From positions 8,494,001-8,558,000 of the forward strand of contig JARWIR010000031.1 in the NCBI GenBank assembly GCA_029959085.1: DNA of 64,000 nt, given 5' to 3'. A program made the position numbers and the translations under genes. This DNA is from Nemophila menziesii (Eukaryota; Streptophyta; Magnoliopsida; Boraginales; Hydrophyllaceae). Below, in pieces: positions 38,996 to 48,515 of the stretch (position 1 is the stretch's first letter; each line of letters begins with the position of its first letter). The notes beneath the pieces were generated by a model, which had not been told where the DNA came from, ran no database searches, and was given only the letters and a program-made list of their open reading frames with translations.

Positions 38996-40646
38996 GCCTT
39001 AACCTTTACCTTACATTTAAACCATAACCTTAATCATACACTAAAACTTATCACTAAGCCGTACACTTTACCTTAAATATTGAACTTTAAATTTAACTCA
39101 GTTTAAAAGTTTACCCTAACACTAACTTTATCCTTACCCTTAAGGTTTAAACCCCAATTCTAATCTTAACCAGATAAAAAATTATTGTGCAGATATTTGA
39201 CCTCAAACCTTAACCTTTATAACTTTATCCATAAACCTTTTCTCATTAACCCTAACACTAAACTAACCATAATTTTAACCTTAACCAAATGAAGATTCAT
39301 CACATTTATATTTTACCTTAGAACTTAAATATCTACAACTTGAAACTAAAAGGTCAAATCTTAAACTGTAAACTTAAACAAAGACTTGACTGTTACCTTA
39401 AAATTAACCCATAGACTTAACCTTAACCTTAACCATAACCCAAAATTTAAACTTTAACCTTTACCTTAAAACTAAAAATTAAATATTTCCCTAACCTTAA
39501 CCTGAAACTCAATCTCAACCTTAAACTTAACCTTAACCATGACATTAACCTTAACCATAGCCTTTGTCCTTATACATAACTTTAGCCTTAGCCTTAGCCT
39601 TAGTCTTAAGTTTAGCCTTATCTATATGCCTAGAACTAGCCCTAGTCTTAGACTAGCCATAACCTTAATGTTAACCTTATCATTAACGTTAAATTTAAGT
39701 TAATCTAAATATTAAATTGAAACATATATTTAACCTTAACCTTAACCTTAACCTTATATTTAATGTTAATCTTAACCTGGACCATAACCCTTTACTCCTT
39801 AGTCTTAACCTTAACATCAACCCCTTAAGTATTAGTCTTAACCACATCCTTAACCTTATTCATAACATTAACGTAACATTAACCTTGACCTTGACCTTAA
39901 CCTTAACCTTAACCTTAAACTTAAACTTAATGTTTAACTTAGCCATGACTTTAAAATTGTCATTAATCTCAACCTTTCCCTTAACATTTTCCTTAAATTT
40001 AATCTTATCCTTAACCTTAACCTAAACCTTAATCTTAACGTCAAACTTAAGATTTTAACCTTAAATCTTATACCTTAAACCATACAACATAGTTTTTTAT
40101 TTCTCTTTACTTTAACATTTACCCAAACCTTAATCTTAACCTTAAACTTAACCTTAACCTTAAATCTTATACCTTAAACTGTAAACCTTAAACGTAAAAC
40201 ATAAACTATACAACTTAATGTTTGCTTTCATTTTAACCTTAACCTTAAATTTAACCATAACCCTTAAACTTTAAGTCTTACACCTTAAACCTTAAACTTT
40301 AAACTTAAACTTAACTGAACCTTAAACCTTCACCTTAACATTAACCTTAACCTTCAACTTCACATTCATCTTAACTTTTTAAACCTTAACCTTGAACCTT
40401 GAAACTTAAATCTTAAACCATAAAACTTAAACCTTAACCTTAACCTTAACTTTTTTTTTGATGACGAGGGTTCCCGGGCTTACACCCGACTAGTCTCCCG
40501 GGAGATATGACTGCCTCCCCAACCATACCTCCAGGCAATCAGAACTAGGTTGCCCATGTTCAGGGGAGGGTTTCGGACCTTAGAAACTTTCCAAACGTAA
40601 TAACTTTCTTGCGCTTGCGAGATTTCGATAACTTTCTGCCGCCTGC

Positions 40647-40794
40647 GGGATTGGAACCATGTACCTCTCACTTGAGAGAACTTTTTCCAAACTTTAATAA
40701 CTTTCTGCCGCCTGCGGGATTCGAACCATGTACCTCTCACTTGAGAGAACTTTCCAAACTTTAATAACTTTCTGCCGCTTGCGGGATTCAAACC
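40647..40794 (-). promoter_or_regulatory. Three B boxes of the SINE
   Basis: On plus the boxes read gggattggaacc (40647-40658), gggattcgaacc (40716-40727) and gggattcaaacc (40783-40794). On the minus strand these are GGTTCCAATCCC, GGTTCGAATCCC and GGTTTGAATCCC. The central one fits the Pol III consensus best; the one next to the A box is 40783. Confidence 0.7.
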
Positions 40795-40826
40795 CTGTAC
40801 CTCTAACTTGAGAGACAGAGCCCTGG

Positions 40827-40838
40827 CCAGATGAGCTA
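40827..40838 (-). promoter_or_regulatory. A box of the SINE
   Basis: The minus strand reads TAGCTCATCTGG, a near match to the tRNA A box, at tRNA-like distance from the first B box. Confidence 0.65.
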
Positions 40839-40889
40839 GCTCACCTGGTTTTAACCTTAACTTTAACCGTTAATTTAACCTTTAATACA

Positions 40890-40908
40890 ATCCACGACAA
40901 AGATGCTA
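40890..40908 (-). other. tRNA-Asp-like primer-binding site, unit 7
   Basis: The minus strand reads TAGCATCTTTGTCGTGGAT, like the copy at 33532 with one more change at the second base. Confidence 0.5.
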
Positions 40909-41228
40909 AAAAAATTTGTATCCCTCTAGGTGTGAGGTGATTCATGTACCCAAGAGAGTAACTCCCTACAAAATATTATAGATCATTCAAAGTAGTAAAG
41001 TAAATTTTTTATCATATCCACAGGGATTGTAAAACTTATAGTGTGTATTTAATGACATTAAATAGAATTTTGTGTAATAATATAATATATATTTGGTTTT
41101 TTTCAATAATTAATAATTAAAAAGAATAAAATGCAAATATAGGGACTAACATAGGGAGGAAACTAGCCCGGGATGATCAAATTCACCAAAGAACTAAAAC
41201 TTAGGCTTAAGAGACTAAATTATGTTTA

Positions 41229-41233
41229 CTATT
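41229..41233. other. Copia target-site duplication, left
   Basis: CTATT immediately precedes the 5' LTR and is repeated at 47205-47209 after the 3' LTR. Uninterrupted sister copies read gtttattattcacatt (1539) and gtttactattcacatt (9151). Confidence 0.9.
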
Positions 41234-41668
41234 TGTTGGATAAATGGGATTCTTCCCAAGTATTGACCATGTTTACGATGTTAGTCGGTGACTCAATTTA
41301 ATGAAATGATTCGAATATTAATGCGTTTATTCAAGTTGTAAAGATTATCGTAATATATTCACTTGGTTAAAATCATTTGAAATTGAATGAGAAATTGAGT
41401 CATGTAATTTGGAGAAATTAAAAGGAAAATAAAATAAAATAATATAGGTTATTTTATTTCTTTGTTATAAAGTAAAGAAAGAAAAAGAAAAAAAGACCTG
41501 GTAGGGTTTAAACCTGGACCATTAGCTTTGTTGGGCTTTTGGGCCTAAGGTTCATACCTTTGTTGGGCCTTAGGTGGAGTATGAACATGGACCATCATCT
41601 TTGTTGGGCTTTTGGGCCTTAGTTTCATACCATTTGGACCAGCCCAAGTTTTTGGTCTGATTAAGTAA

Positions 41669-41695
41669 ACGTTGTATCTTACATTAATACAACGT
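41669..41695. other. Perfect 9-bp inverted repeat in the LTR
   Basis: acgttgtat (41669-41677) pairs with atacaacgt (41687-41695) around a 9-nt loop, about 50 bp upstream of the TATA box. In the 3' LTR the arms are kept while the loop has one change. Confidence 0.7.
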
Positions 41696-41743
41696 AACTC
41701 CAACATGAACATCACAACCTTTGGCAAGCCACCTTTTCATTTT

Positions 41744-41753
41744 CTATAAATAG
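41744..41753 (+). promoter_or_regulatory. Copia LTR TATA box
   Basis: CTATAAATAG, a canonical plant TATA box. Transcription would be expected to start some 30 bp downstream. The same box is at 46878-46887 in the 3' LTR. Confidence 0.75.
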
Positions 41754-42071
41754 TTGGCCAACTAAACCATTTTATTCATTCATTTTTCAAAAGCATTAAA
41801 ATTATAAGAGAGAGATAGAAAGAAGTAGCATTATTAAGTTCGTTGAAATTCTTAAGAATTCGCGTGTCCGTTTCTTTTGAATAGTTTTGTCGTTGTATCC
41901 TGGAGGTTGAAGCCAGCAAACGTAAGACACATGTACGTGGCCTAAATACCTTAAAGACATCGGATCCGATCCGAGCCTCGACAAGTAAAGTTATTTATTT
42001 ATTTACTTTTATTTTATATATGCATTACTTTCTATATTGTTTTACTGGTTTATACAAATAAAACACAACAA

Positions 42072-42084
42072 TTTAAGGTATTTA
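42072..42084 (+). other. Candidate self-priming primer-binding site
   Basis: The usual plant Copia site TGGTATCAGAGC is absent after the 5' LTR. Instead tttaaggtattta starts two bases after the LTR and is perfectly complementary, over 13 bases, to taaataccttaaa inside the LTR (41943-41955). A separate 11-bp perfect stem (42045-42055 with 42096-42106) places this site in a loop. Self-priming is known in Tf1-type elements; here it is only an inference. Confidence 0.4.
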
Positions 42085-42616
42085 TGATTCACGTGGTATA
42101 AACCAGAAAACATTTACTTTTAATGTTTTATAAACTTTACTTTTGGAAATTTATTTTGGGTCTGTGTATACAGAACATGAATAGTACATTCTATTTATTT
42201 TCTCTTATTCTGATTTCTAGGCTTGTGTATACATACTAGAAAAAAAAATACTCGCTTACTAACGTCATATTACGTTGTAATATTAGTGTGTGTTTTAACA
42301 ACTAATATCAATCTTGCTAGTATCTGCATACTTGTCGAACCTTGTGGTTTGAAAATTTTCTGCTAAAAGAATTCTTAATTGATTGAGATTCTTCTTTTAC
42401 ATGAATTGATTATCTCTTTAATTTCTTCGATCCTCTACAACAAGAATATAAAAACTTGGGGGACTAACAAGAATATAAAAACTTGGGAAATTAAAATTAA
42501 TTTAATCATTTTGTCGTAAGAAAGAATCAAGTTTTTGTGTTGTCTTTTAGTGAGAAAGGTTGAATAATTCGTTTGTTTGAATTATCTATAATATTGTGTA
42601 ATCCTTGGTAATTGAA
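42085..42616 (+). other. Copia untranslated leader
   Basis: About 530 bp between the putative priming site and the first gag-like ATG, with no open frame. It includes tandem copies of caagaatataaaaacttggg at 42440-42490. Confidence 0.6.
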
Positions 42617-42646
42617 ATGATGTCTACCAAGATAAACAAAGGGTAA
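42617..42646 (+). pseudogene. gag stub of the Copia element
   Basis: A nine-codon frame (MMSTKINKG, then stop) begins where gag is expected. The remaining 110 bp to the protease read in pieces like the very end of a Gag-Pol junction (FTTVVSKVNLVGNTKH in frame with the protease). The capsid and the CCHC zinc knuckle are missing, so most of gag has been deleted. The protein, when whole, forms the virus-like particle; this copy cannot make one. Confidence 0.6.
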
Positions 42647-42756
42647 AGGCAATTCCATGAAAGGAAAATAAGGCCAAGCAACCATGACTAAGATCAAATA
42701 AGATTGATTTTACTACAGTAGTTTCTAAAGTAAATTTGGTTGGCAATACCAAACAT

Positions 42757-43347
42757 TGGTGGGTGGATACTGGGGCCACCTGACACGTATGTTCAAGACA
42801 TACAAAGTTGCAACTACTGGAGAGACTTTATGTATGGGAAATTTCTCTACATCAAAAGTAGTTGGATCTAGAATCGTTATTCTAATAATGAATTCTGAAA
42901 AAGAGTTGAGTCTCTATAATGTTCTCCATGTGCCTGACATTAGAAGGAATCTAGTTTCAGATTCGTTATTGGATAAGAATGGCTTCAAAATAGTATTTAA
43001 GTTTGATAAATCTATTCTCACTAAAGGTGGGATATTTGTGGGAAAAGGGTACCTATGTGATGGTTTATTTAAGATGAATGTAATGACCATAGTACCTACA
43101 AAATGTAACCGAGAAAGTAATATATCCTTGATTCACCTTATTCATGTCACGATATATTAAAAGATGTTAATTTTGGTTAATTAAATAAGTTAGTAAACGT
43201 CGGGTTACTATCTAATTTGAACTTCAATTCTCAAAAGGAATGTGAAGTATTTGTTGAATCAAAATTAACGAAAACCTCATTTAAATCTATAGAAAGGATT
43301 TTGGTACCTTTAGAGTTAATTCACAGTGACATATGTGACTTGAAATT
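42757..43347 (+). pseudogene. Copia Pol: protease and GAG-pre-integrase, broken
   Basis: The aspartic protease active site reads WWVDTGAT, with the catalytic DTG intact (42766-42774). An in-frame TGA follows at 42781-42783, where the family usually has an Arg codon; CGA to TGA would explain it. A net minus-1 shift lies near 42795. The frame then reads ETLCMGNFSTSKV and LHVPDIRRNLVS, typical of this polyprotein, up to a stop near 43160. The GAG-pre-integrase part is eroded: the LWHxRLGH-like zinc-binding text is gone, and NFNSQKECEVFVES and SKLTKTSFKSIER remain. IHSDICDL (from about 43318), the first integrase Asp, is present. A further one-base shift lies near 43345. Confidence 0.8.
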
Positions 43348-44310
43348 GTGCAACCTAAAAGTGGTAAAAATTATGTCATAAATTTCATTGACGATTGCAC
43401 AAGGTATTGTAAAATATACTTGCTTCGAAGTGAGGATGAGGCCTTAGAAGCATTTATGCAATACAAAACTGAAGTTGATAATCAACTAAATAAAAATATT
43501 AAGAATCTTAGAACAGATAGGGGAGGAGAATGAGTGTGTCTTTTTGAGGAGTTTTGCGCTAAACATGGAATCATCCATCAAACCACGGCCCCCTTCTCGC
43601 CTCAACAAAACGGGATTGTTGAACGTAAGAACCGCACGTTGAAGGAAATGATGAATGCCTTGCTGATTAACTCAGGGTTACCACAAAACTTGTGGGGAAA
43701 GGCTTTGGTCACCGCAAATCACATCCTCAATAAGGTACCACACAAGAAGGTAGATAAAACTCCTTACGAATTATGGAAAGGAAAACCACCTTCCTTCAAA
43801 TACTTAAAAGTGTGGGGATGCTTGGCAAAGGTATTAATTCCTGCTCCTAAAATGGTCAAAATAGGACCAAAGACCATTGATTGCATCTTTATTGTATATG
43901 CTCATAACAGTGCTGCATATAGATTCCCGGTACAAAAATCTTGTCATGTTGACATTAACGTCAATACGGTGATTGAATCAAGAAATGCACATTTCTTTGA
44001 AACAACCTTTCCGTACAAGACCACACCAGAATCTGGTTGCTTAAAAAGAACACGTGATGCAATTGAAGAAGAGCAAGATCAAGAATCATTGCCAACTGAA
44101 AAGCAAGATCAAGAATCATTGCCAAATGAAGGAGAACCAAGAAGAAGTAAGCGGATTATAACCTCTACGTCTTTTGGTCCTGACTTTCTATCTTACATGC
44201 TAGATGACAAACCGCGAACATTCAAGGAGGCTATATCAAACCCTGACGCCCCATACTGGAAAGAAGCGGTAAATAGCGAGATAGATTCCATTATGCAAAA
44301 CCATACATGA
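43348..44310 (+). pseudogene. Copia Pol: integrase core and C-terminal part, broken
   Basis: The integrase inserts the cDNA into the genome. NFIDDCTRYCKIYLL and LRTDRGGE carry the second catalytic Asp (about 43513), and SPQQNGIVERKNRTLKE carries the catalytic Glu (about 43621). With IHSDICDL just upstream the DDE triad is visible. The tail shows LWGKALVTANHILNKVPHKK, KVWGCLAKV and VIESRNAHFFE, usual for plant Copia. TGA at 43531-43533 interrupts right after RGGE, and another TGA at 44308-44310 stands where the family has Trp (HTWELVDLPP), fitting TGG to TGA. The linker to the reverse transcriptase holds a 10-residue tandem repeat. No frameshift occurs inside this stretch. Confidence 0.85.
44071..44130 (+). 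repeat. 30-bp in-frame tandem repeat in the Pol linker
   Basis: Two copies (44071-44100, 44101-44130) encode EQDQESLPTE and KQDQESLPNE between integrase and reverse transcriptase. They differ at two positions only, so the duplication is recent. Confidence 0.9.
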
Positions 44311-45710
44311 GAACTAGTGGATCTCCCTCCTGAGAATAAACCACTTGGATGTAAATGGATATTCAAGAAGAAACTAAAGACCGATGGGTCTATTGAAAAA
44401 TACAAGTCTCGCCTTGTTGTAAAAGGTTATAGTAAAAAAGAAGGACTTGACTATTTTGATACTTATTCTCCAGTCACGAGAATATCATCCATTCGAATGT
44501 TAATCGCTATAGCTTCAATATACAAGCTCGAAATACATCAAATAAATGTAAAAACAGCCTTCCTAAATGGAGAACTAAATGAAGAGATATATATGGAACA
44601 ACTTGAGGGTTACGTAGTTCCAGGTAAGGAAAAGCAAGTATGTAAGCTTGTTAAATCTTTATATGGTTTAAAACAGGCACCGAAACAATGGTATGACAAA
44701 TTTGATAGATTCATGATCTCGAATGATTTCAAGATCAATGAATGTGACAAATGCGTTTATGTAAAACAAAATGAGATTGGATATGTCATTGTCTGTTTAT
44801 ATGTGGATGATATGTTAATCATTGGAAGTAACAATGATGTGATTAAATTCACCAAAAGGATGCTTTCAAGTAAGTTTGACATGAAAGATCTAGGCCTTGC
44901 GGATGTTATTTTGGGTATCAAGATTCTCCGAACATCTGAAGGTATAATACTATCTTAGTCACACTATATTGAGAAAGTATTAAACAAATTTAGTAATGGC
45001 GACACACATATCGCCCAGACACCTGTTGATGTAAATTTACATCTTGCTAACAACACTGTGATATGATCAACCAGTTGGAGTACTATCGGATTATTGGGAG
45101 TCTCATGTACTTAACGAAGAGCACTAGGCCAGATATAGCACATGCAGTAAGCAAGCTAAGTAGGTTTACACATAATCCGGGGAAGAACCACTGGATCGCG
45201 ATTGTAAGAGTTCTAAGGTATCTTAGATACACTATGAACGAAGGGTTGTTGTACACAGGATATCCAGCTGTACTAGAAGGATACAGTGATGCAAACTAGA
45301 TATCAGACTCCACCAACTCAAAATCCACAAGTGGATTTGTCTACATATTAGGAGGAGCAGCAGTGTCTTGGAAATACACTAAGAAAACGTGCATAGCCAG
45401 ATCCACTATGGAATCTGAGTTTATAGCTTTAGACAAAGCTGCTGGAGAAGCCGAGTGGCTTTGGAATTTCCTAGAGGATATTCCTAATTGGTCAAAGCCT
45501 GTGTCAGCTATCTGCATACATTGCGATAGTCAATGTGCCATTGGTAGGGCACTAAATGAAATGTATAACGATAAGTCTAGACACATACGTCGTAGACACA
45601 ATACCGTTAGACAATTGCTCTCAAACGGAATTATCAAAATTGATTATGTTCGATCAAAGGATAATATAGCGGATCCACTGACCAAAGGTCTACAAAGAGA
45701 GCAAGTGTGA
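44311..45710 (+). pseudogene. Copia Pol: reverse transcriptase and RNase H, broken
   Basis: The reverse transcriptase starts ELVDLPPENKPLGCKWIF and shows RLVVKGYSKKEGLDYFDTYSPV, QINVKTAFLNGELNEEIYM, LVKSLYGLKQAPKQWYDKF and the catalytic YVDDMLIIGS (about 44800). The usual first catalytic Asp (QMDVKTAFL in the family) is Asn here (INVKTAF), a missing key residue. TAG at 44956-44958 fits CAG to TAG (LSQSHYIEKVL). A frame change occurs before 45063. [19 protein letters not shown] follows, TAG at 45297-45299 fits a lost Trp (SDANWISDS), and the RNase H part shows [21 protein letters not shown] and [11 protein letters not shown]. The natural end is TGA at 45708-45710. Confidence 0.9.
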
Positions 45711-46357
45711 GTGTTGTCAAGGGGAATGGGTCTTAAGCCTACGAAAGCTGAGTTGCCATGATGGGAACCCTACCTAGCAGAGTGGAGATCCCACAATCTA
45801 GGTTCAAAGGGAAAACTGAATCATGAAACGGCAACTTGGTGCGACGCACTGTGTGGAGACCTCCCCAAACCATTCGTAGGACAAAATTAAACAGTGCTTG
45901 TAAAAGTGAAGGATAAGTTACACTTTTAATGGTTCTTGTATCTTCGATAACATAAGATAGAGTAATGCAGAATACTCTCGACAAGAGACCACCTATATGA
46001 ATAACATGGGTAGGGCCGCCCTACAAGAATTTTTAAAGGCGAAATTTTCCGACAGTTATTCATGAAATACCAGGAGTTATCTAGGGCCGTAAATGAACAC
46101 AACCGTGAGAACAAAATTATGTTTGGAAGTATACTATGTAAGTTCTATTGTCTTGGTTTACACAAAAGCTGAATAGTTCAAGACATCACGTTCACTAGTT
46201 AGCAAGTAAATCCGATAGCTCTTACTACAGAAGGTTCAAGGCCAAAAGCTATCTTTCTCGATGTAGTATTCTTCTACGCTTCTCTCTCGCTCTCTCTCTC
46301 AAGTGTTTAGCATTATTTTGCATTACTATTAAAGGTGGTTAGTCAATTTCCATTCAT
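45711..46357 (+). other. Copia 3' untranslated region
   Basis: About 650 bp between pol and the polypurine tract without a convincing frame; it begins gtgttgtcaaggggaatgggt. It includes a pyrimidine run (tctctctcgctctctctctc at about 46281). Confidence 0.65.
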
Positions 46358-46365
46358 GTGGGGGT
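46358..46365 (+). other. Copia polypurine tract
   Basis: gtgggggt lies directly before the 3' LTR, the position and form usual for plant Copia second-strand priming. Confidence 0.7.
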
Positions 46366-47204
46366 TGTTGGACAAATGGGATTCTACCCAAGTGTTGACC
46401 ATGTTTACGATGTTAGTCGGTGACTCAATTTAATGAAATGATTCGAATATTAATGCGTTTATTCAAGTTGTAAAGATTATCGTAATATATTCACTTGGTT
46501 AAAATCATTTGAAATTGAATGAGAAATTGAGTCATGTAATTTGGAGAAATTAAAAGGAAAATAAAATAAAATAATATATGTTATTTTATTTCTTTTTGTT
46601 ATAAAGTAAAGAAAGAAAAATAAAAAAAGACCTGGTAGGGTTTAAACCTGGACCATTAGCTTTGTTGGGCTTTTGGGCCTAAGGTTCATACCTTTGTTGG
46701 GCCTTAGGTGGAGTATGAACATGGACCATCATCTTTGTTGGGCTTTTGGGCCTTAGTTTCATACCATTTGGACCAGCCCAAGTTTTTGGTCTTTTTAAGT
46801 AAACGTTGTATCTTAAATTAATACAACGTAACTCCAACATGAACATCACAACCTTTGGCAAGCCACCTTTTCATTTTCTATAAATAGTTGGCCAACTAAA
46901 CCATTTTATTCATTTATTTTTCAAAAGCATTAAAATTATAAGAGAGAGATAGAAAGAAGTAGCATTATTAAGTTCGTTGAAATTCTTAAGAATTCGTGTG
47001 TCCGTTTCTTTTGAATAGTTTTGTCGTTGTATCCTGGAGGTTGAAGCCAGCAAACGTAAGACACATGTACGTGGCCTAAATACCTTAAAGACATCGGATC
47101 CAATCTGAGCCTCGACAAGTAAAGTTATTTATTTATTTACTTTTATTTTATTTATGCATTACTATCTATATTGTTTTACTGGTTTATACAAATAAAACAC
47201 AACA
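46366..47204 (+). repeat. Copia 3' LTR
   Basis: 839 bp, 14 substitutions from the 5' LTR by eye, plus two extra T in a T run near 46595. TATA box at 46878-46887. It is followed by the CTATT duplication. Confidence 0.95.
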
Positions 47205-48515
47205 CTATTCACATTAATTGGGAATCTAGATTCCAGCTAAGCCTATGCTTAATTCAAATAAGAGCAATGTGTACTATTCACATTAATTGTGACTCTAGAA
47301 GACATCTAACATCTCACGTATATTCTTACATATTTATTGACACCGATGAATTTAACCCTATAAACATATATGTATATTATCTTTATTCTATTAGGAATAA
47401 ACACTTCTTATATATAGTTCCACCTTTTAATCCCCCTCCCGGGCGTAATTCATAAAAATAGGGATAATAAATTACATGGACTTTATAATGGAAAAAAACT
47501 TTATACAAGATAATATGAAATACGTATAAATAAATATCAATTAAGCAAAACCCCTAAATTCATACAAAAAGCCTCAATTCATAATTCTAGGGTTAATAAG
47601 AAATCGTCATGAGCTAATGACGAGAGTATTTTATGAATAATATAAAGTTAAGCATAATCATAACTCAAGAATCAAATATAATAAATAAAAATTTAAAGTC
47701 ACACAATAATTTGATTATGATGAAGATGTTTAAGACAACTCCTTGCTTCTCGTCTGAGTTTAAGTTATATTTTATTTTTATAATAGGGAGTGCAAGCAAT
47801 TTTACCGTGTAATTTTTATAGCTCTCTATCCAGGGTCAACCTTGGTTCAACCTAGTAAAAAACTTTACCCATGTTTTTTTGCGAAAACTAGATAGCTTGC
47901 GTCAAATCACATAAATGCTATGTCTACGGTCACGTAAACTAGACTTAATTGGCTATACAAAGGTGGATTAACCAGCATCTAACTCCTTCCCAATAGTTCT
48001 CATTGTTTCTTTAAAGTTTGTAGCATATTCAGAAAGAATATACAAAAAATTAAAAGGGTAAGACTTTCATCCTATATTATATTAACCAATATTAACATCA
48101 TAATCATTAATTATATTGAAAAAACACATGTCATAGATAAATTAGGTAATTACTATAATTTGTTTTTGCATGACATAGACATGAAGTATTTCTCATAATA
48201 CGATTGGTATTGGAGTATCCCATATTAAATAGAAGTATTGTACAAATTAATATAGAGTCATATAGTATAATTTTTTAATAATGTAGGGAAATGCACACAA
48301 AATTTTGAATAATATATGGTCATATAATGCAATCAAATCAAAAGAAATTTCATGCCTCCAATTCCCTTGTCCCTAAAATAGAATTGTATGCCTACTGCTT
48401 TATGTTTAATTATGTATTTTTGTATTATAATTAACAGGGAGATAGATGGATAAAGTAGACATGTATAGTTGGCCACAAATTTTAAAGTATGTGATGTTGA
48501 AAAAGGTAACAGTAT

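Larger units (their letters stand above)
40451..40848 (-). mobile_element. tRNA-derived SINE with triplicated B box
   Basis: On the minus strand it starts near 40848 with an A box (tagctcatctgg), then a B box, and ends in an A tail (nine T on plus at 40451-40459). Its GC content is well above its surroundings. The B-box part of about 67-69 bp is present three times in tandem. Flanks on both sides are ttaaccttaac, so a target duplication cannot be told from the array. An apparent 103-codon minus frame is just the SINE body. Confidence 0.75.
38996..40884 (-). repeat. Degenerate TTAAGG array 7, split by a SINE
   Basis: Spacer at about 39288-39330 and CTTAGC-rich middle near 39555-39650. The array is interrupted at 40451-40848 and ends with a short hexamer stretch before the PBS. 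Confidence 0.9.
41234..42070 (+). repeat. Copia 5' LTR
   Basis: 837 bp, TGTTGGATAAATGGG to AAACACAACA. It contains an imperfect internal duplication around ttgttgggcttttgggcct (about 41519-41650) and a TATA box. Confidence 0.95.
41234..47204 (+). mobile_element. Ty1/copia LTR retrotransposon (5,971 bp), defective
   Basis: Two direct LTRs (837 and 839 bp) start TGTTG and end CAACA, flanked by the 5-bp duplication CTATT. The domain order is protease, GAG-pre-integrase, integrase, reverse transcriptase, RNase H, which defines Ty1/copia. The Pol text resembles plant TNT1-94-like polyproteins. Gag is reduced to a stub and Pol is broken, so the copy is non-autonomous. Its GC content and codon text contrast with the surrounding AT-rich repeats. 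By-eye LTR alignment gives 14 substitutions and one 2-bp indel, about 1.7% divergence, so insertion is recent relative to decay of the surrounding units. Confidence 0.95.
40917..48515 (-). mobile_element. Unit LTR 7, split by a Copia insertion
   Basis: LTR text lies at 40917-41233 and resumes at 47205-48515, interrupted by the Copia element and its target duplication. The first part starts TGTATCCC. The far end is truncated near ggtaacagtatgg. Without the insert it would be about 1.6 kb. Confidence 0.65.

Noticed and set aside
40480..40791. 103-codon minus frame
   Set aside because: It is the body of the SINE with its repeated B-box module; the repeated peptide reflects the DNA repeat.
41545..41984. 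60-codon minus frames in the Copia LTRs (also 46679-47118)
   Set aside because: Antisense LTR text; they cross the TATA region and have no homolog that I recognise.
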